DNA from: a bacterium
GTDB lineage: Bacteria > SM23-31 > JAUVVT01
Assembly (NCBI GenBank): GCA_030616165.1
Contig: JAUWXV010000093.1
Span: 1 to 12,964 of the forward strand
DNA: 12,964 nt
Reading direction: 5' to 3'
Shown here: in pieces, positions 5,853 to 12,964 of the stretch
How the letters are laid out: the number at the start of each line of letters is the position of its first letter
How positions within the stretch are numbered: the first letter of the stretch is position 1
Position numbers and translations under genes: made by a program
The notes under the pieces: model-generated
What the model saw: the letters and a program-made list of their open reading frames with translations, nothing else
Told to the model about the DNA's origin: nothing
Database searches by the model: none

Positions 5853-8381
5853 TTAGTTTTTATAAAACTCCCTTAGTTCACCAAAGATATTGTTTGTAGT
5901 GCCGGCTGTTACTTTGCATTGTGGGAGAGAGTTTAAGAATATTTTCCCGTAGTATTTTTCGATTATTCTTTTATCAAGGATAAGGATAAATCCACGGTCT
6001 GTTTTTCTTCTGATTAGTCTTCCGAATCCCTGCTTGAGTTTGATAACTGCGAGCGGGAGGCTGTATTCAAGGAATGCATTTCCACCCCTTTTTTCAATGT
6101 CTTCTGTTCTTGCTTCAATAACAGGGTCAGTAGGGACTCGAAAGGGCAGTTTAACTATAATAATGGACTCCAATGAACTCCCCTCCACATCAACTCCCTC
6201 CCAGAAACTATCAGTAGCGAAGAGAACGGAAGATATGTCCTTTCGAAAATAGTCAAGGAGATATGAGCGGTTGTAATCCCCCTGCTTAAGAGAAATTATA
6301 TTCAGGTTTTTTGATAACAGTTCTTCAAGTTTTTGAAATGAATTATTCAGCATTTTGTATGAAGTGAAAAGGATAAATGCTCTTCCCTTTGAAAGAGAAA
6401 GAGAACGAAAGATTATCCGATTTATGTTTTCTACGAAGTCTCTGTGGTCAGGCGAAGGAAGGTCAACCGGTATCCCAATCATCACTTGATTGGGATAGTC
6501 AAATGGAGAGGGGATTATGGATTCAGAATATCTATAATGTGCAATTCCGGTTAATCCAATCCTTTTTTTTATATATTCAAAACTGTTATTCACAGTGAGT
6601 GTCGCAGAAGTCATTATTATTGTTTTGAAATGCTTAAAAAGAGTTTCTTCTAATTCCGAGGAGATATTCAGAGGCACAGAGAAAACGGCGATTCTTTTGC
6701 CGTATCTCAGTTCTTCCGTTTCAATCCATTTTACTCTATCCGGTTCTTCTGAAATAAATATTCTTTGCAGTCTTTCACTTAATTCTTCTATTCTCCCAGT
6801 CTGGGCTTTGAGTTCAATTAATCTGTCTTCAAATTCTTTGTATATTGAGTGCTGAAGTGATTCAATAGATACTCTAAGTTTTTTTAATTTGTTTGAGAAG
6901 TTTTTTAAATCTTTCTGAAAAGTAAATATATCCGGGACTATTTTGTTTTTCCAAATATCTAAGTTGTTTATATCCTCTTTTATGCGGCGTTTTCTATTTT
7001 CTGTAGTCTTTCCATTAGTTTCAGGAATCAGTTTTGAAATCAAAAGAAATATATCATCGGTGAATTCTGCGAGTTTATTCTTTTGTGGTATGATGACTTT
7101 TTCAATATCGGATATTAAAGGAGAAATCTCATTTTTAAGTTTTCCCTTATTCTTCAGGATAAGTTTTGTTCTTAATATCGATAATAGACCTTTTGATTCA
7201 CCAGTTCTTCTTTCGGAGTAAATTCTCCCCAAAAGTCTAATAATTCCCCCTCTTGAGACCTCCATACCAAAGTATTCGGTAGCAACTTCTTCGATATGGT
7301 GAGCCTCGTCAATTATTATTCTTGAGTAAGGAGGTAAAACCGCAATGTCTGAAAATTGACCTAACTCTGACCGAATATGTAAATCAGCAAAAAGGAGATG
7401 ATGGTTAATAATTAGTAAGTTTGAGAGTGCTGCTTCTCTTCTTGCTTTCAGGAGAAAACATTTCTGATAATAAGGGCATTTCACTCTTGAACAGGTATCT
7501 GCCTCACAGCGGACTCTTTCCCAGATTTCGGATTTCGGAATAATCGTCAATTCAGATTTATCTCCAGTGGATGTTCCTCCCGCCCAATCCAAGAGTAATT
7601 TCAATTCTTCCTTTTCTTCAGGGACTATTAAAGTTGGCATCTCCCTCTCTTCTGCTTCTACCTTCCTTAAACACAGGTAATTGTTTCTACCTTTTATCAG
7701 AACGGCTTTAAAATTGACATCGAGAACTTCCTTTAGAAATGGTATATCCTTGTTAATTATCTGTTCCTGAAGATTAATAGTATTAGTTGAGATAATACAT
7801 CTTTCTTCGTTTTCTATAGACCAGTAAACGGCAGGAATCAAATATGCGAGGGTTTTTCCGATACCAGTTCCAGCCTCGATGATTTGGATTTTATTGTTGT
7901 TAAATCCTTCAACAATAGTTTCCATCATCTTCAGTTGTCCCTCTCGGAATTCATAATTCTGAAGCTTTTTCGAGACTATTCTGTCTGGTTTGAGTAAATC
8001 AGCAAGTTTTTCCGGCTCAAGAGGTTTCTTTTCTTCTTCTTTATATTTTTCGACAACTATGTAAATATCCGATACATCGTTATTAACGATATATACACCA
8101 ATCCCCTGATTTCCAAGGTAAGATGCAATGTTAATATCATCAAATGATGGTTCCAGCGAACCTGAAGGATGGTTGTGAATAACAATATTTTCAGGTGTTA
8201 GAAGTTCAACAATAGCAGGGACTGAAAGTTCGTTTCCCCTCGCAAGAACATTCACATCGGCTATAAGCCCATTTTCATCAATATATCCACAGAAGAAAAT
8301 TTCTTTACCGCCTGTCTCCTTTATTGCATTCCGCATATATTCTGCCGCTGATGTGGAGATTAGTGATTCTATTTTATTCAT
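5853..8381 (-). CDS. RadC-like JAMM domain fused to DinG/XPD-type Fe-S helicase
   Basis: 842 residues, the only intact cytoplasmic protein here. Residues about 1-112 are a RadC/JAMM-like domain with H69-N-H71-P-S-G...P-S-x-x-D82, the zinc-binding motif of RadC and JAB proteases; E51 is a possible catalytic acid. From about 140 it is a superfamily 2 helicase of the DinG/XPD/Rad3 type: Walker A EAGTGIGKT (169-177), four cysteines C292, C297, C302, C308 (CX4CX4CX5C) for a 4Fe-4S cluster, DEAH at 358-361, SATL at 592-595, TDSFWEGVDVEG at 723-734 and QGFGRLIRR at 784-792. Such enzymes unwind DNA 5'-3' and act on R-loops, D-loops or G-quadruplexes. The region 400-530 is charged and helical. The ATG has only a weak GAAAG site. 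The architecture seems known from other bacteria, but the JAMM domain's role is unclear. Confidence 0.92.
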   Translation of the reverse strand: MNKIESLISTSAAEYMRNAIKETGGKEIFFCGYIDENGLIADVNVLARGNELSVPAIVELLTPENIVIHNHPSGSLEPSFDDINIASYLGNQGIGVYIVNNDVSDIYIVVEKYKEEEKKPLEPEKLADLLKPDRIVSKKLQNYEFREGQLKMMETIVEGFNNNKIQIIEAGTGIGKTLAYLIPAVYWSIENEERCIISTNTINLQEQIINKDIPFLKEVLDVNFKAVLIKGRNNYLCLRKVEAEEREMPTLIVPEEKEELKLLLDWAGGTSTGDKSELTIIPKSEIWERVRCEADTCSRVKCPYYQKCFLLKARREAALSNLLIINHHLLFADLHIRSELGQFSDIAVLPPYSRIIIDEAHHIEEVATEYFGMEVSRGGIIRLLGRIYSERRTGESKGLLSILRTKLILKNKGKLKNEISPLISDIEKVIIPQKNKLAEFTDDIFLLISKLIPETNGKTTENRKRRIKEDINNLDIWKNKIVPDIFTFQKDLKNFSNKLKKLRVSIESLQHSIYKEFEDRLIELKAQTGRIEELSERLQRIFISEEPDRVKWIETEELRYGKRIAVFSVPLNISSELEETLFKHFKTIIMTSATLTVNNSFEYIKKRIGLTGIAHYRYSESIIPSPFDYPNQVMIGIPVDLPSPDHRDFVENINRIIFRSLSLSKGRAFILFTSYKMLNNSFQKLEELLSKNLNIISLKQGDYNRSYLLDYFRKDISSVLFATDSFWEGVDVEGSSLESIIIVKLPFRVPTDPVIEARTEDIEKRGGNAFLEYSLPLAVIKLKQGFGRLIRRKTDRGFILILDKRIIEKYYGKIFLNSLPQCKVTAGTTNNIFGELREFYKN

Positions 8382-8662
8382 AATTATGTCATTCTACTTT
8401 CTTTTAAAAAAAGAAAATAAGCAAAGAAAACTATAATTCGATAAAAATAAATCCCGCTGGAAACTTTGATTCAACAGTTTATTCATTCTATGCCAATAAG
8501 AATTAGTTATTTACTTTTTATTACAATTTATACCACACATATACTGCCTTCACCAAGTTTTTGATAATCCTGTCCACTATGGATAAGAATTTGCTTTTTT
8601 TACTAATTAAAAATTCTTCCATATATTTCCTATCCTATCTATTCAGCGGACTAAACTTCACT
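8382..8662. other. 281-nt AT-rich gap, no clear signal
   Basis: It separates the M20D gene from the helicase. A TTGAAT hexamer (minus strand) has no good -10 at the right distance. No T-tailed stem was recognised after the M20D stop. No gene was seen. Confidence 0.45.
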
Positions 8663-10195
8663 CTAATGCTCGAGGTAGAATTTCTCCATTATTGGAACCC
8701 ACTTTTTCATCAATTCCTCGTTCAGGTCAAGCGGCGGCACAGCCTCTGCATGAAGAAATGGCCTGTAAGGATTTTCTCTGGAGTACTCTTTGAATTCGTC
8801 CCGAATTTTCTTGAGTTCTTCGGGCTTTGTGAGGAGGTCAATGGCGGATGCTGCCATTGCCTTGGCTCCGGCATTCAATCCTTTCCATGCGGTCGAGCCA
8901 TAATTAGAGGCTACTGCAGACCAATGATGTCCTATAGCACCCGGGACCTGCCCGGGAAAACGGATAGTTGCCGTGGGAGCCACAAGGGTAACATCCCCCA
9001 CGTCAGAGGATCCCCCTCCGACAAAAGTGCGGGTGCGCTCTCTGAGTGTGTCCACTTCGGTCGGCATCCCTGTCTCCTCCCTGCCAAGCTCCTTCTGAAG
9101 CGCCTTAGCGAATGTTTGCTCCTCATCAGACCACTTCGGCATACCGACCAGTTCAATATTCTTCTGGAACAGCTCTGCAAGAGCCTTATTGTTGTGACGC
9201 TGGTGCACAGCGGTGAGGCATCGGATATCATCCAATTCTGTCCCTGTGGCGAGAGCTGCAGCATTGGCACAGTTAATTACTCTATAGTACATCTCTTCTA
9301 CCCTTTCATCACTGTTTCTAACGAAATACCAAACGCTTGCCTTGTCAGGTACCACATTAGGAGCTTCCCCACCTTCAGTAATCACATAATGCATGCGATA
9401 AGTGTAAAAGAGATGCTCGCGAAGGAAATTAGTGGCGACATTCATTAAGTCGACTGCATCGAGGGCACTGCGTCCTCCCCAGGGCGATGCGCCATGAGCG
9501 GTCTTTCCCTTGAAAGTGAAAATGGTTGAGAACATCGCATTCCCGCTCCTGCCGTATACAGTAGAAAAGCCGCTGCCACTGTGGTTGTCTATAACCACAT
9601 CCACGTCCTTAAAAAGCCCTGCCTTTACCATGTAAGGTCGGCTTATAAGTGTTTCTTCAGCAGGAGAACCGAAAACCTTTATTGTTCCTTTGAATCCATA
9701 CTTGTCTATTGCCTGCTTAACTGCTATAGCGGCGGCAAAGGCAGCTGTGCACATGGTATTGTGGCCGCAACCATGACCTGGTGCACCTTCTATAACAGGG
9801 TTCTGCTTCGGCACCCTGCCTTTCTGCGAAAGCATAGGAAGGGCATCGAACTCACCAAGAATTCCTATCACTGGCTCCCCAGACCCATAGGACGCTACAA
9901 AACAGGTAGGCATACCAGCCATGCCGCGCTCAACCCTGAACCCGGCATTCTCTAAATTATCAGCCAAAAGTTTCGATGATTTAAACTCCTGCATCCCAAG
10001 TTCAGCATATGACCAGATTGTGTCAGAAATCTTACCGAACTTTTCAACCACCTCGGGCTGACTCAGCCAGTCAAGGACAAGCTGTTTTTCTAGTGCTACT
10101 TCCTGAGTGGTAGGCGATTGAGCATTTAAGCCCAGAACCAGGATTGCGTTAATCATGCTGTACTGGATAATTTTTTTAAATAATTTTGCTTTCAT
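8663..10195 (-). CDS. M20D amidohydrolase, AbgB-like, with signal peptide
   Basis: 510 residues, close in form to AbgB, the p-aminobenzoyl-glutamate hydrolase subunit (about 480 in E. coli), a zinc or manganese enzyme cleaving amide bonds of acyl-amino acids. Residues 1-26 look like a Sec signal (KLFKK, hydrophobic, LGLNA-Q), which accounts for the extra length and is unusual for AbgB. The metal-site signatures are GEFDALPM (114-121), GHGCGHN (140-146, with C143 and H145), SPAEE (177-181), DNHSG (203-207) and GHHWSA (422-427). The dimerisation domain starts near TAHGASPWGGRSALDAVDLM (232-251). SSDVGDV at 396-402 is typical of AbgB. AAGGAGGGG lies just upstream of the ATG. It is followed by the helicase gene and preceded by an M81 lipoprotein gene. 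No AbgA partner is present, so aminobenzoyl-glutamate itself may not be the substrate. Confidence 0.92.
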   Translation of the reverse strand: MKAKLFKKIIQYSMINAILVLGLNAQSPTTQEVALEKQLVLDWLSQPEVVEKFGKISDTIWSYAELGMQEFKSSKLLADNLENAGFRVERGMAGMPTCFVASYGSGEPVIGILGEFDALPMLSQKGRVPKQNPVIEGAPGHGCGHNTMCTAAFAAAIAVKQAIDKYGFKGTIKVFGSPAEETLISRPYMVKAGLFKDVDVVIDNHSGSGFSTVYGRSGNAMFSTIFTFKGKTAHGASPWGGRSALDAVDLMNVATNFLREHLFYTYRMHYVITEGGEAPNVVPDKASVWYFVRNSDERVEEMYYRVINCANAAALATGTELDDIRCLTAVHQRHNNKALAELFQKNIELVGMPKWSDEEQTFAKALQKELGREETGMPTEVDTLRERTRTFVGGGSSDVGDVTLVAPTATIRFPGQVPGAIGHHWSAVASNYGSTAWKGLNAGAKAMAASAIDLLTKPEELKKIRDEFKEYSRENPYRPFLHAEAVPPLDLNEELMKKWVPIMEKFYLEH

Positions 10196-10201
10196 ATTCC
10201 C

Positions 10202-10207
10202 CTCCTT
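10202..10207 (-). promoter_or_regulatory. Ribosome binding site of the M20D gene
   Basis: AGGAGG lies 6 nt before the ATG at 10193-10195, which fixes the start and so the inclusion of the signal peptide. A TTGACA at 10224-10229 (minus strand) lies too close to serve as its -35. Confidence 0.75.
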
Positions 10208-10258
10208 TAAATCTCGCGCGTAATGTCAAAAATATTCTATTGTTTATTCAAATTCTTT

Positions 10259-10402
10259 TTAATCGCAGAGACGCAGAGAATTTCAAAAATTATTTACAAT
10301 ATGTTTTATCCTATCTTTAAGAACAAAAATATTAAAAATTTAATTAAAGACCAAGTTTTTTTAAAATATTTTCTCTCTATATCACTATGCCTCCGTGGTT
10401 AA
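10259..10402. repeat. TTAA-bounded MITE-like dispersed repeat
   Basis: This 144-nt, non-coding, AT-rich segment starts TTAATCGCAGAGACGCAGAG and ends GCCTCCGTGGTTAA. The reverse complement of the right end (TTAACCACGGAGGC) matches the left end imperfectly (about 13 of 20), like degenerate terminal inverted repeats. The motifs belong to the CGCAGAGACGCAGAG/CTCCGTGGTTAA class of intergenic repeats. Its right-hand TTAA contains the stop codon of the M81 gene (10399-10401). No transposase is encoded. Confidence 0.55.
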
Positions 10403-11985
10403 TTTTTTCTCCTATATATCGGATAAATATCCTTTGGAATATTCTTATAAGGGAGCACTGTCAGGTCGGCAGGACCCCAGCCCGGCGCATCGACCTCGAA
10501 GATGGCACCAGCCAAACCTGTCTCATGGTAACCCCTCCTGAAGTGGACACGGGATTTGAGGATGATGATATCAAGGGTTTCGAGTTTGATGCCGAGAGGT
10601 GCAAAGATGCTAACATCCGTAACCTGCCTAAGCTGTGGGGTGAGGATGACACGGTTGTTCTCACCAAAGACCAGGACAGCCACTGTCTCCCTACCATATT
10701 CCCCCAGAAACTCCACCTTTCCCTTAATTCTGACCGGGTTTCCAGCAAATTTGTCCGAATAGCCTCCCACATCGATGCTTATCATCTCCCCCACTTCCGC
10801 CTTAGACTGAATCTCCTTAATAGCCTTCTCGTCGTTGAGGGTGGTTATGCAAAAATTCTTTGCTCCCTGCTCTATAAGTTCCTTGAGAATATGTATAGAG
10901 CCGCCAGTTCTATCGCTGTGATCAGCAATAACAACGGGTGTTTTGCCGGCTTTTGCTGCCTCGATGGCTAATGCCACACCTTCTCTGGTCTTGGGAAGTT
11001 TCTTTCCCGCAAATGTCTTCCTCATCCTCCATATATAATTGGACATATCATCTGCGATTCTATCTGCCAGTTCCTGGTCATTATTGGTCGTGACCATGAC
11101 CGTTGCCCCAACGTCGGGTACATCCGCATAGGCAAACCCGAAGGCAACCGAGACGTAGACATCTCTATATTGACATTCCCATCTACGAGCCCGCTCCATA
11201 ATTTCCATAGCCGGAGAAACGCCTGTTCCCTGGAAAACACTGGGAGTGATTACACCGGGTTTTCTTGTAGCCATGGTGGGTTTGAAGTCTCCACGGATAG
11301 TCTTTATCATAACCCGCGCCGCACGTTCCCCCATCAGTGCAGTATCATAATGGGGGTATCTCTTAATGATAAAGACGGCATCAGCAACATCTGAGAGTTC
11401 ATGGTCTTCATTTGCATGGAGGTCGAGGGTAACCATTATGGGGATGTCACCAACCACTTTCCGCACTCTTCGCACAATCTCAGCCTCTGGTTTGGGGACA
11501 CCTATTACAGCCATGGCTCCATGAAGAGAAAGGAAAACACCATCAAGATTACCGGTTTGTCTCAGGTCATCTGTGATGATGTTAGTATATTTGTCAAAAG
11601 CCTTTTTCGTAATCCAACTCCCCGAAGAACCGCCGCGGGCACCGCGGGGAGAAAGGATACCGACAAGTTCTACATCTCCATACTCTTCACAAATGGTTTT
11701 AAAACCACCGATGTATCCCCGGTTAGAAGTGAGGATATCGCGGGTGGGAGGCCCATAGTACTCCCAGTCCTCAATGGTGGTCGGGTTCGGGCAAAAGGTA
11801 CACGTTTCGTGTGAAAACCTGGCAACCGCAATTCTTAAGGGTTTTCTTTGCTCCGAAACATCACTGCATCCAAATATCAAAACGAATAGTAGAATTGGTA
11901 CAATCCCGGTAGTTTTTATTTTAAATTTATTTCTTATCCAAAATATGAGTTTTTTCTCGGAAATGATTTTTGAATTATTTCTCAT
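10399..11985 (-). CDS. M81 family (MlrC-like) metallohydrolase, predicted lipoprotein
   Basis: 528 residues of the M81 family, whose namesake MlrC hydrolyses linearised microcystin peptides. Most members have unknown substrates and annotation as M81 does not imply microcystin use. After a basic N-terminus, residues 27-40 are hydrophobic and end in FVLIFGC, with C40 as the likely lipidated cysteine. The mature part starts with RIAVARFSHETCTF (51-64). LHGAM (154-158), DLHAN (188-192) and YPHYD (210-214) follow, and E60, D188, H190 and H212 are the likely metal ligands. The C-terminal domain includes DHSDRTGGSIHILKEL at 355-370 and ends with DAPGWGPADL, as in the family. AAAGGAAG precedes the ATG by about 9 nt. 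The stop codon lies within a TTAA repeat end. Neighbours are the M20D hydrolase and a C69 dipeptidase remnant, which suggests extracytoplasmic peptide or amide breakdown. Confidence 0.9.
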   Translation of the reverse strand: MRNNSKIISEKKLIFWIRNKFKIKTTGIVPILLFVLIFGCSDVSEQRKPLRIAVARFSHETCTFCPNPTTIEDWEYYGPPTRDILTSNRGYIGGFKTICEEYGDVELVGILSPRGARGGSSGSWITKKAFDKYTNIITDDLRQTGNLDGVFLSLHGAMAVIGVPKPEAEIVRRVRKVVGDIPIMVTLDLHANEDHELSDVADAVFIIKRYPHYDTALMGERAARVMIKTIRGDFKPTMATRKPGVITPSVFQGTGVSPAMEIMERARRWECQYRDVYVSVAFGFAYADVPDVGATVMVTTNNDQELADRIADDMSNYIWRMRKTFAGKKLPKTREGVALAIEAAKAGKTPVVIADHSDRTGGSIHILKELIEQGAKNFCITTLNDEKAIKEIQSKAEVGEMISIDVGGYSDKFAGNPVRIKGKVEFLGEYGRETVAVLVFGENNRVILTPQLRQVTDVSIFAPLGIKLETLDIIILKSRVHFRRGYHETGLAGAIFEVDAPGWGPADLTVLPYKNIPKDIYPIYRRKN

Positions 11986-12142
11986 TTAAATTTCTTCCTT
12001 TCTCTTTAGATTTATTTCTTCCATGATACGGAATCTATCAAAGTCTGTCCTAAGTTAAGGACTCCCCACACATCATACTACTTACTTTGCTTACAAGAGT
12101 GACTTATTATTGGTATATTTTGAAATGAGTAATTCGGGCAAA
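11986..12142. other. Leader region of the M81 gene
   Basis: It carries the AAAGGAAG ribosome binding site and an imperfect inverted repeat GTCCT-AAGTTA-AGGAC near 12047-12062. No hexamer pair with proper spacing was found, so the promoter is not assigned. Confidence 0.35.
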
Positions 12143-12352
12143 TCAGAGTAAAGTTTGGACAATCTTTTCCATGCTTGATTTCATATAGTCAGTCAGGAAT
12201 TCCTTTGTTAATTTTGGATTCTTCTTGTATAATTCAAGGGCTTTTGTGTTGACAGCCGACTGCTAATCAGAAAAGTCAGATTTTAATTGTTCACGAACCG
12301 CCGGTAAATCCTTCCCTTCGCTCTGGGACGAAATTTTATCTGCGGTCAAATT
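12143..12352 (-). pseudogene. Decayed C-terminal remnant of a C69 (U34-type) dipeptidase
   Basis: On the minus strand one frame reads ADKISSQSEGKDLPAVREQL, then KSDFSD, a TAG stop (12263-12265), QSAVNTKALELYKKNPKL, then TKEFLTDYMKSSMEKIVQ, and TGA at 12143-12145. The part after the TAG has the form of the C-terminus of C69 dipeptidases, where a KALxLYxKNP helix leads to FLTDYS...A-K-V. No start codon or upstream body is present; the frame is closed at 12353-12355. I infer a gene reduced to its last ~70 codons with one nonsense mutation and the end altered. The match is from memory of the family and is short, so it could be something else. Confidence 0.5.
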
Positions 12353-12400
12353 TCAATAAAAAATCATAATAATGTAGATAATAAATGCTATGAAAACAAT

Positions 12401-12436
12401 AAAAAAATGCTTCGACTACGCAGGGTTGAAGCATTT
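12401..12436 (-). terminator. Orphan terminator-like hairpin
   Basis: AAATGCTTC (12405-12413) pairs perfectly with GAAGCATTT (12428-12436) around a 14-nt loop. On the minus strand the stem is followed by a run of seven T (12401-12407 complement). No gene upstream on that strand is visible, so it may end an unannotated small RNA, be left from a lost gene, or be another dispersed repeat. Confidence 0.45.
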
Positions 12437-12554
12437 CTGACACAAACAGACACAAAAGTAATAAAGAGCGAATGCTTTTTGTGTATGAAATTAACGGGGA
12501 TTCACAAAACTAATGTTTTGAAGATAATTAAAAATATCATTGCTAACCATTGTC

Positions 12555-12578
12555 ATTCCCCCGAGTACTCGGGGGAAT
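12555..12578. repeat. Perfect 24-bp palindrome with CCGAGTACTCGG core
   Basis: Arms ATTCCCCCGAGT and ACTCGGGGGAAT abut with no loop. The outer TGTCATTCCCCC...GGGGGAAT form matches a common class of intergenic repeats in environmental genomes. The central 12 bp equals the core at 4589-4600. Confidence 0.7.
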
Positions 12579-12644
12579 ACATCCCGTTTAGTGAGACCAA
12601 GAGACACTTTTTTATACTAGTGCCATGTTAAATAACATATGTTC

Positions 12645-12667
12645 TTTTTTGTAATTTTTACAAAAAA
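12645..12667. repeat. AT-rich inverted repeat
   Basis: TTTTTTGTAA and TTACAAAAAA are perfect complements around TTT. Its low GC makes a stable structure doubtful. A small palindrome AACATATGTT lies just to the left. Confidence 0.4.
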
Positions 12668-12756
12668 ATTTGACTTGAGTTAAGCATTTTTTTAATGAGA
12701 AAATAAAAAAAGTTCCTTAATTTTTATATTTGTATAATTTTCAAAAATATGTTAAC

Positions 12757-12860
12757 GGACAGAACGCTGCCTGCACACTGTGCCTGCACTTTGTGTTCTG
12801 TCCCTACATAAGAATCATTTATGATTAAATATATTGTAGGGACAGGACATTGTCCTGTCC
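12757..12860. repeat. Compound GGACAG palindromic repeat cluster
   Basis: Three nested or adjacent inverted repeats occur. GGACAGAAC (12757-12765) pairs with GTTCTGTCC (12795-12803). CTGTCCCTACA (12798-12808) pairs with TGTAGGGACAG (12835-12845). GGACAGGACA (12840-12849) pairs with TGTCCTGTCC (12851-12860). The shared unit (T)GTAGGGACAG plus a variable arm is typical of dispersed bacterial palindromic repeats. It can fold in alternative ways. Confidence 0.7.
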
Positions 12861-12964
12861 TTCTGTATAAAGTAAAAGTTGATTTTATGTCATTTATTAT
12901 TTCTCCATTTCAAAAAATGTCAAAAAAATATATATCATTTATTATTTAATAAGGCACTGGATTC

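Larger units (their letters stand above)
12353..12964. other. 612-nt non-coding stretch of repeats and AT-rich filler
   Basis: No credible gene. It contains an orphan hairpin (12401-12436), a 24-bp palindrome (12555-12578), an AT-only inverted repeat (12645-12667), a compound GGACAG palindrome cluster (12757-12860) and a 13-nt direct repeat TCATTTATTATTT at 12890-12902 and 12935-12947. Confidence 0.55.

Noticed and set aside
8528-8593. Minus-strand reading ending GQDYQKLGEGSICVV and a TAA stop, as a possible gene remnant
   Set aside because: Only about 20 codons look protein-like, and I recognise no family; not enough to call a pseudogene.
8561-9448. 295-codon plus-strand open frame
   Set aside because: It lies opposite the M20D gene, whose motifs are all intact, has no ribosome binding site, and its translation shows no domain.
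10399-11985. Microcystin degradation (mlr) locus
   Set aside because: Only an M81 homologue is present; mlrA and mlrB are not seen, and most M81 proteins are unrelated to microcystin use.
12407-12631. 74-codon plus-strand open frame
   Set aside because: It begins inside the hairpin at 12401-12436 and runs through the 24-bp palindrome; its composition looks like translated repeat sequence.

Overview
The window is AT-rich bacterial DNA with AT-heavy gaps of about 200-1000 nt between genes. Nearly every gene starts with ATG behind a strong AGGAG-type ribosome binding site. Twin-arginine signals, Sec signals and a lipobox point to a Gram-negative cell with an active periplasm. The gene families (Gfo/Idh/MocA oxidoreductase, sugar isomerase-like TIM barrel, RraA-like, M81 and M20D hydrolases) and the many small palindromic repeats resemble uncultured FCB-group or other candidate-phylum heterotrophs. 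The phylum cannot be fixed from this sequence alone.

Layout: 1-492 (-) is the N-terminal part of a TAT-exported Gfo/Idh/MocA oxidoreductase cut by the window edge. 925-2268 (-) is a complete tandem paralogue of it, and the two share a conserved leader. 2769-3335 (+) is an exported or membrane-anchored PPC/DUF296 protein. It converges on 3445-4305 (-), an RraA/HMG-aldolase-like protein with a signal peptide, and a strong hairpin terminator separates them. 4792-5640 (-) is a TAT-exported xylose-isomerase-like TIM-barrel protein with a textbook promoter. 5853-8381 (-) is a DinG/XPD-type iron-sulfur helicase with an N-terminal RadC-like JAMM domain. 8663-10195 (-) is an AbgB-like M20D amidohydrolase with a signal peptide. 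10399-11985 (-) is an M81 (MlrC-like) lipoprotein. 12143-12352 (-) looks like a decayed C-terminal scrap of a C69 dipeptidase. The last ~600 nt hold only palindromes and AT-rich filler.

How the genes fit together: apart from the helicase, every intact enzyme carries an export signal, although RraA, PPC, MlrC and AbgB relatives are usually cytoplasmic. The left half (two oxidoreductases, a TIM-barrel isomerase-like protein, an aldolase-like protein) reads as extracytoplasmic carbohydrate chemistry. The right half (M20D, M81, C69 remnant) reads as extracytoplasmic amide or peptide hydrolysis. The genes are widely spaced with their own leaders or terminators, so they are probably mostly monocistronic. 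The intergenic regions at 4455-4720, 10259-10402 and 12405-12860 are packed with different short repeat types, one of which forms a terminator and another of which supplies a gene's stop codon. I see no tRNA, rRNA, CRISPR array, transposase or phage gene.
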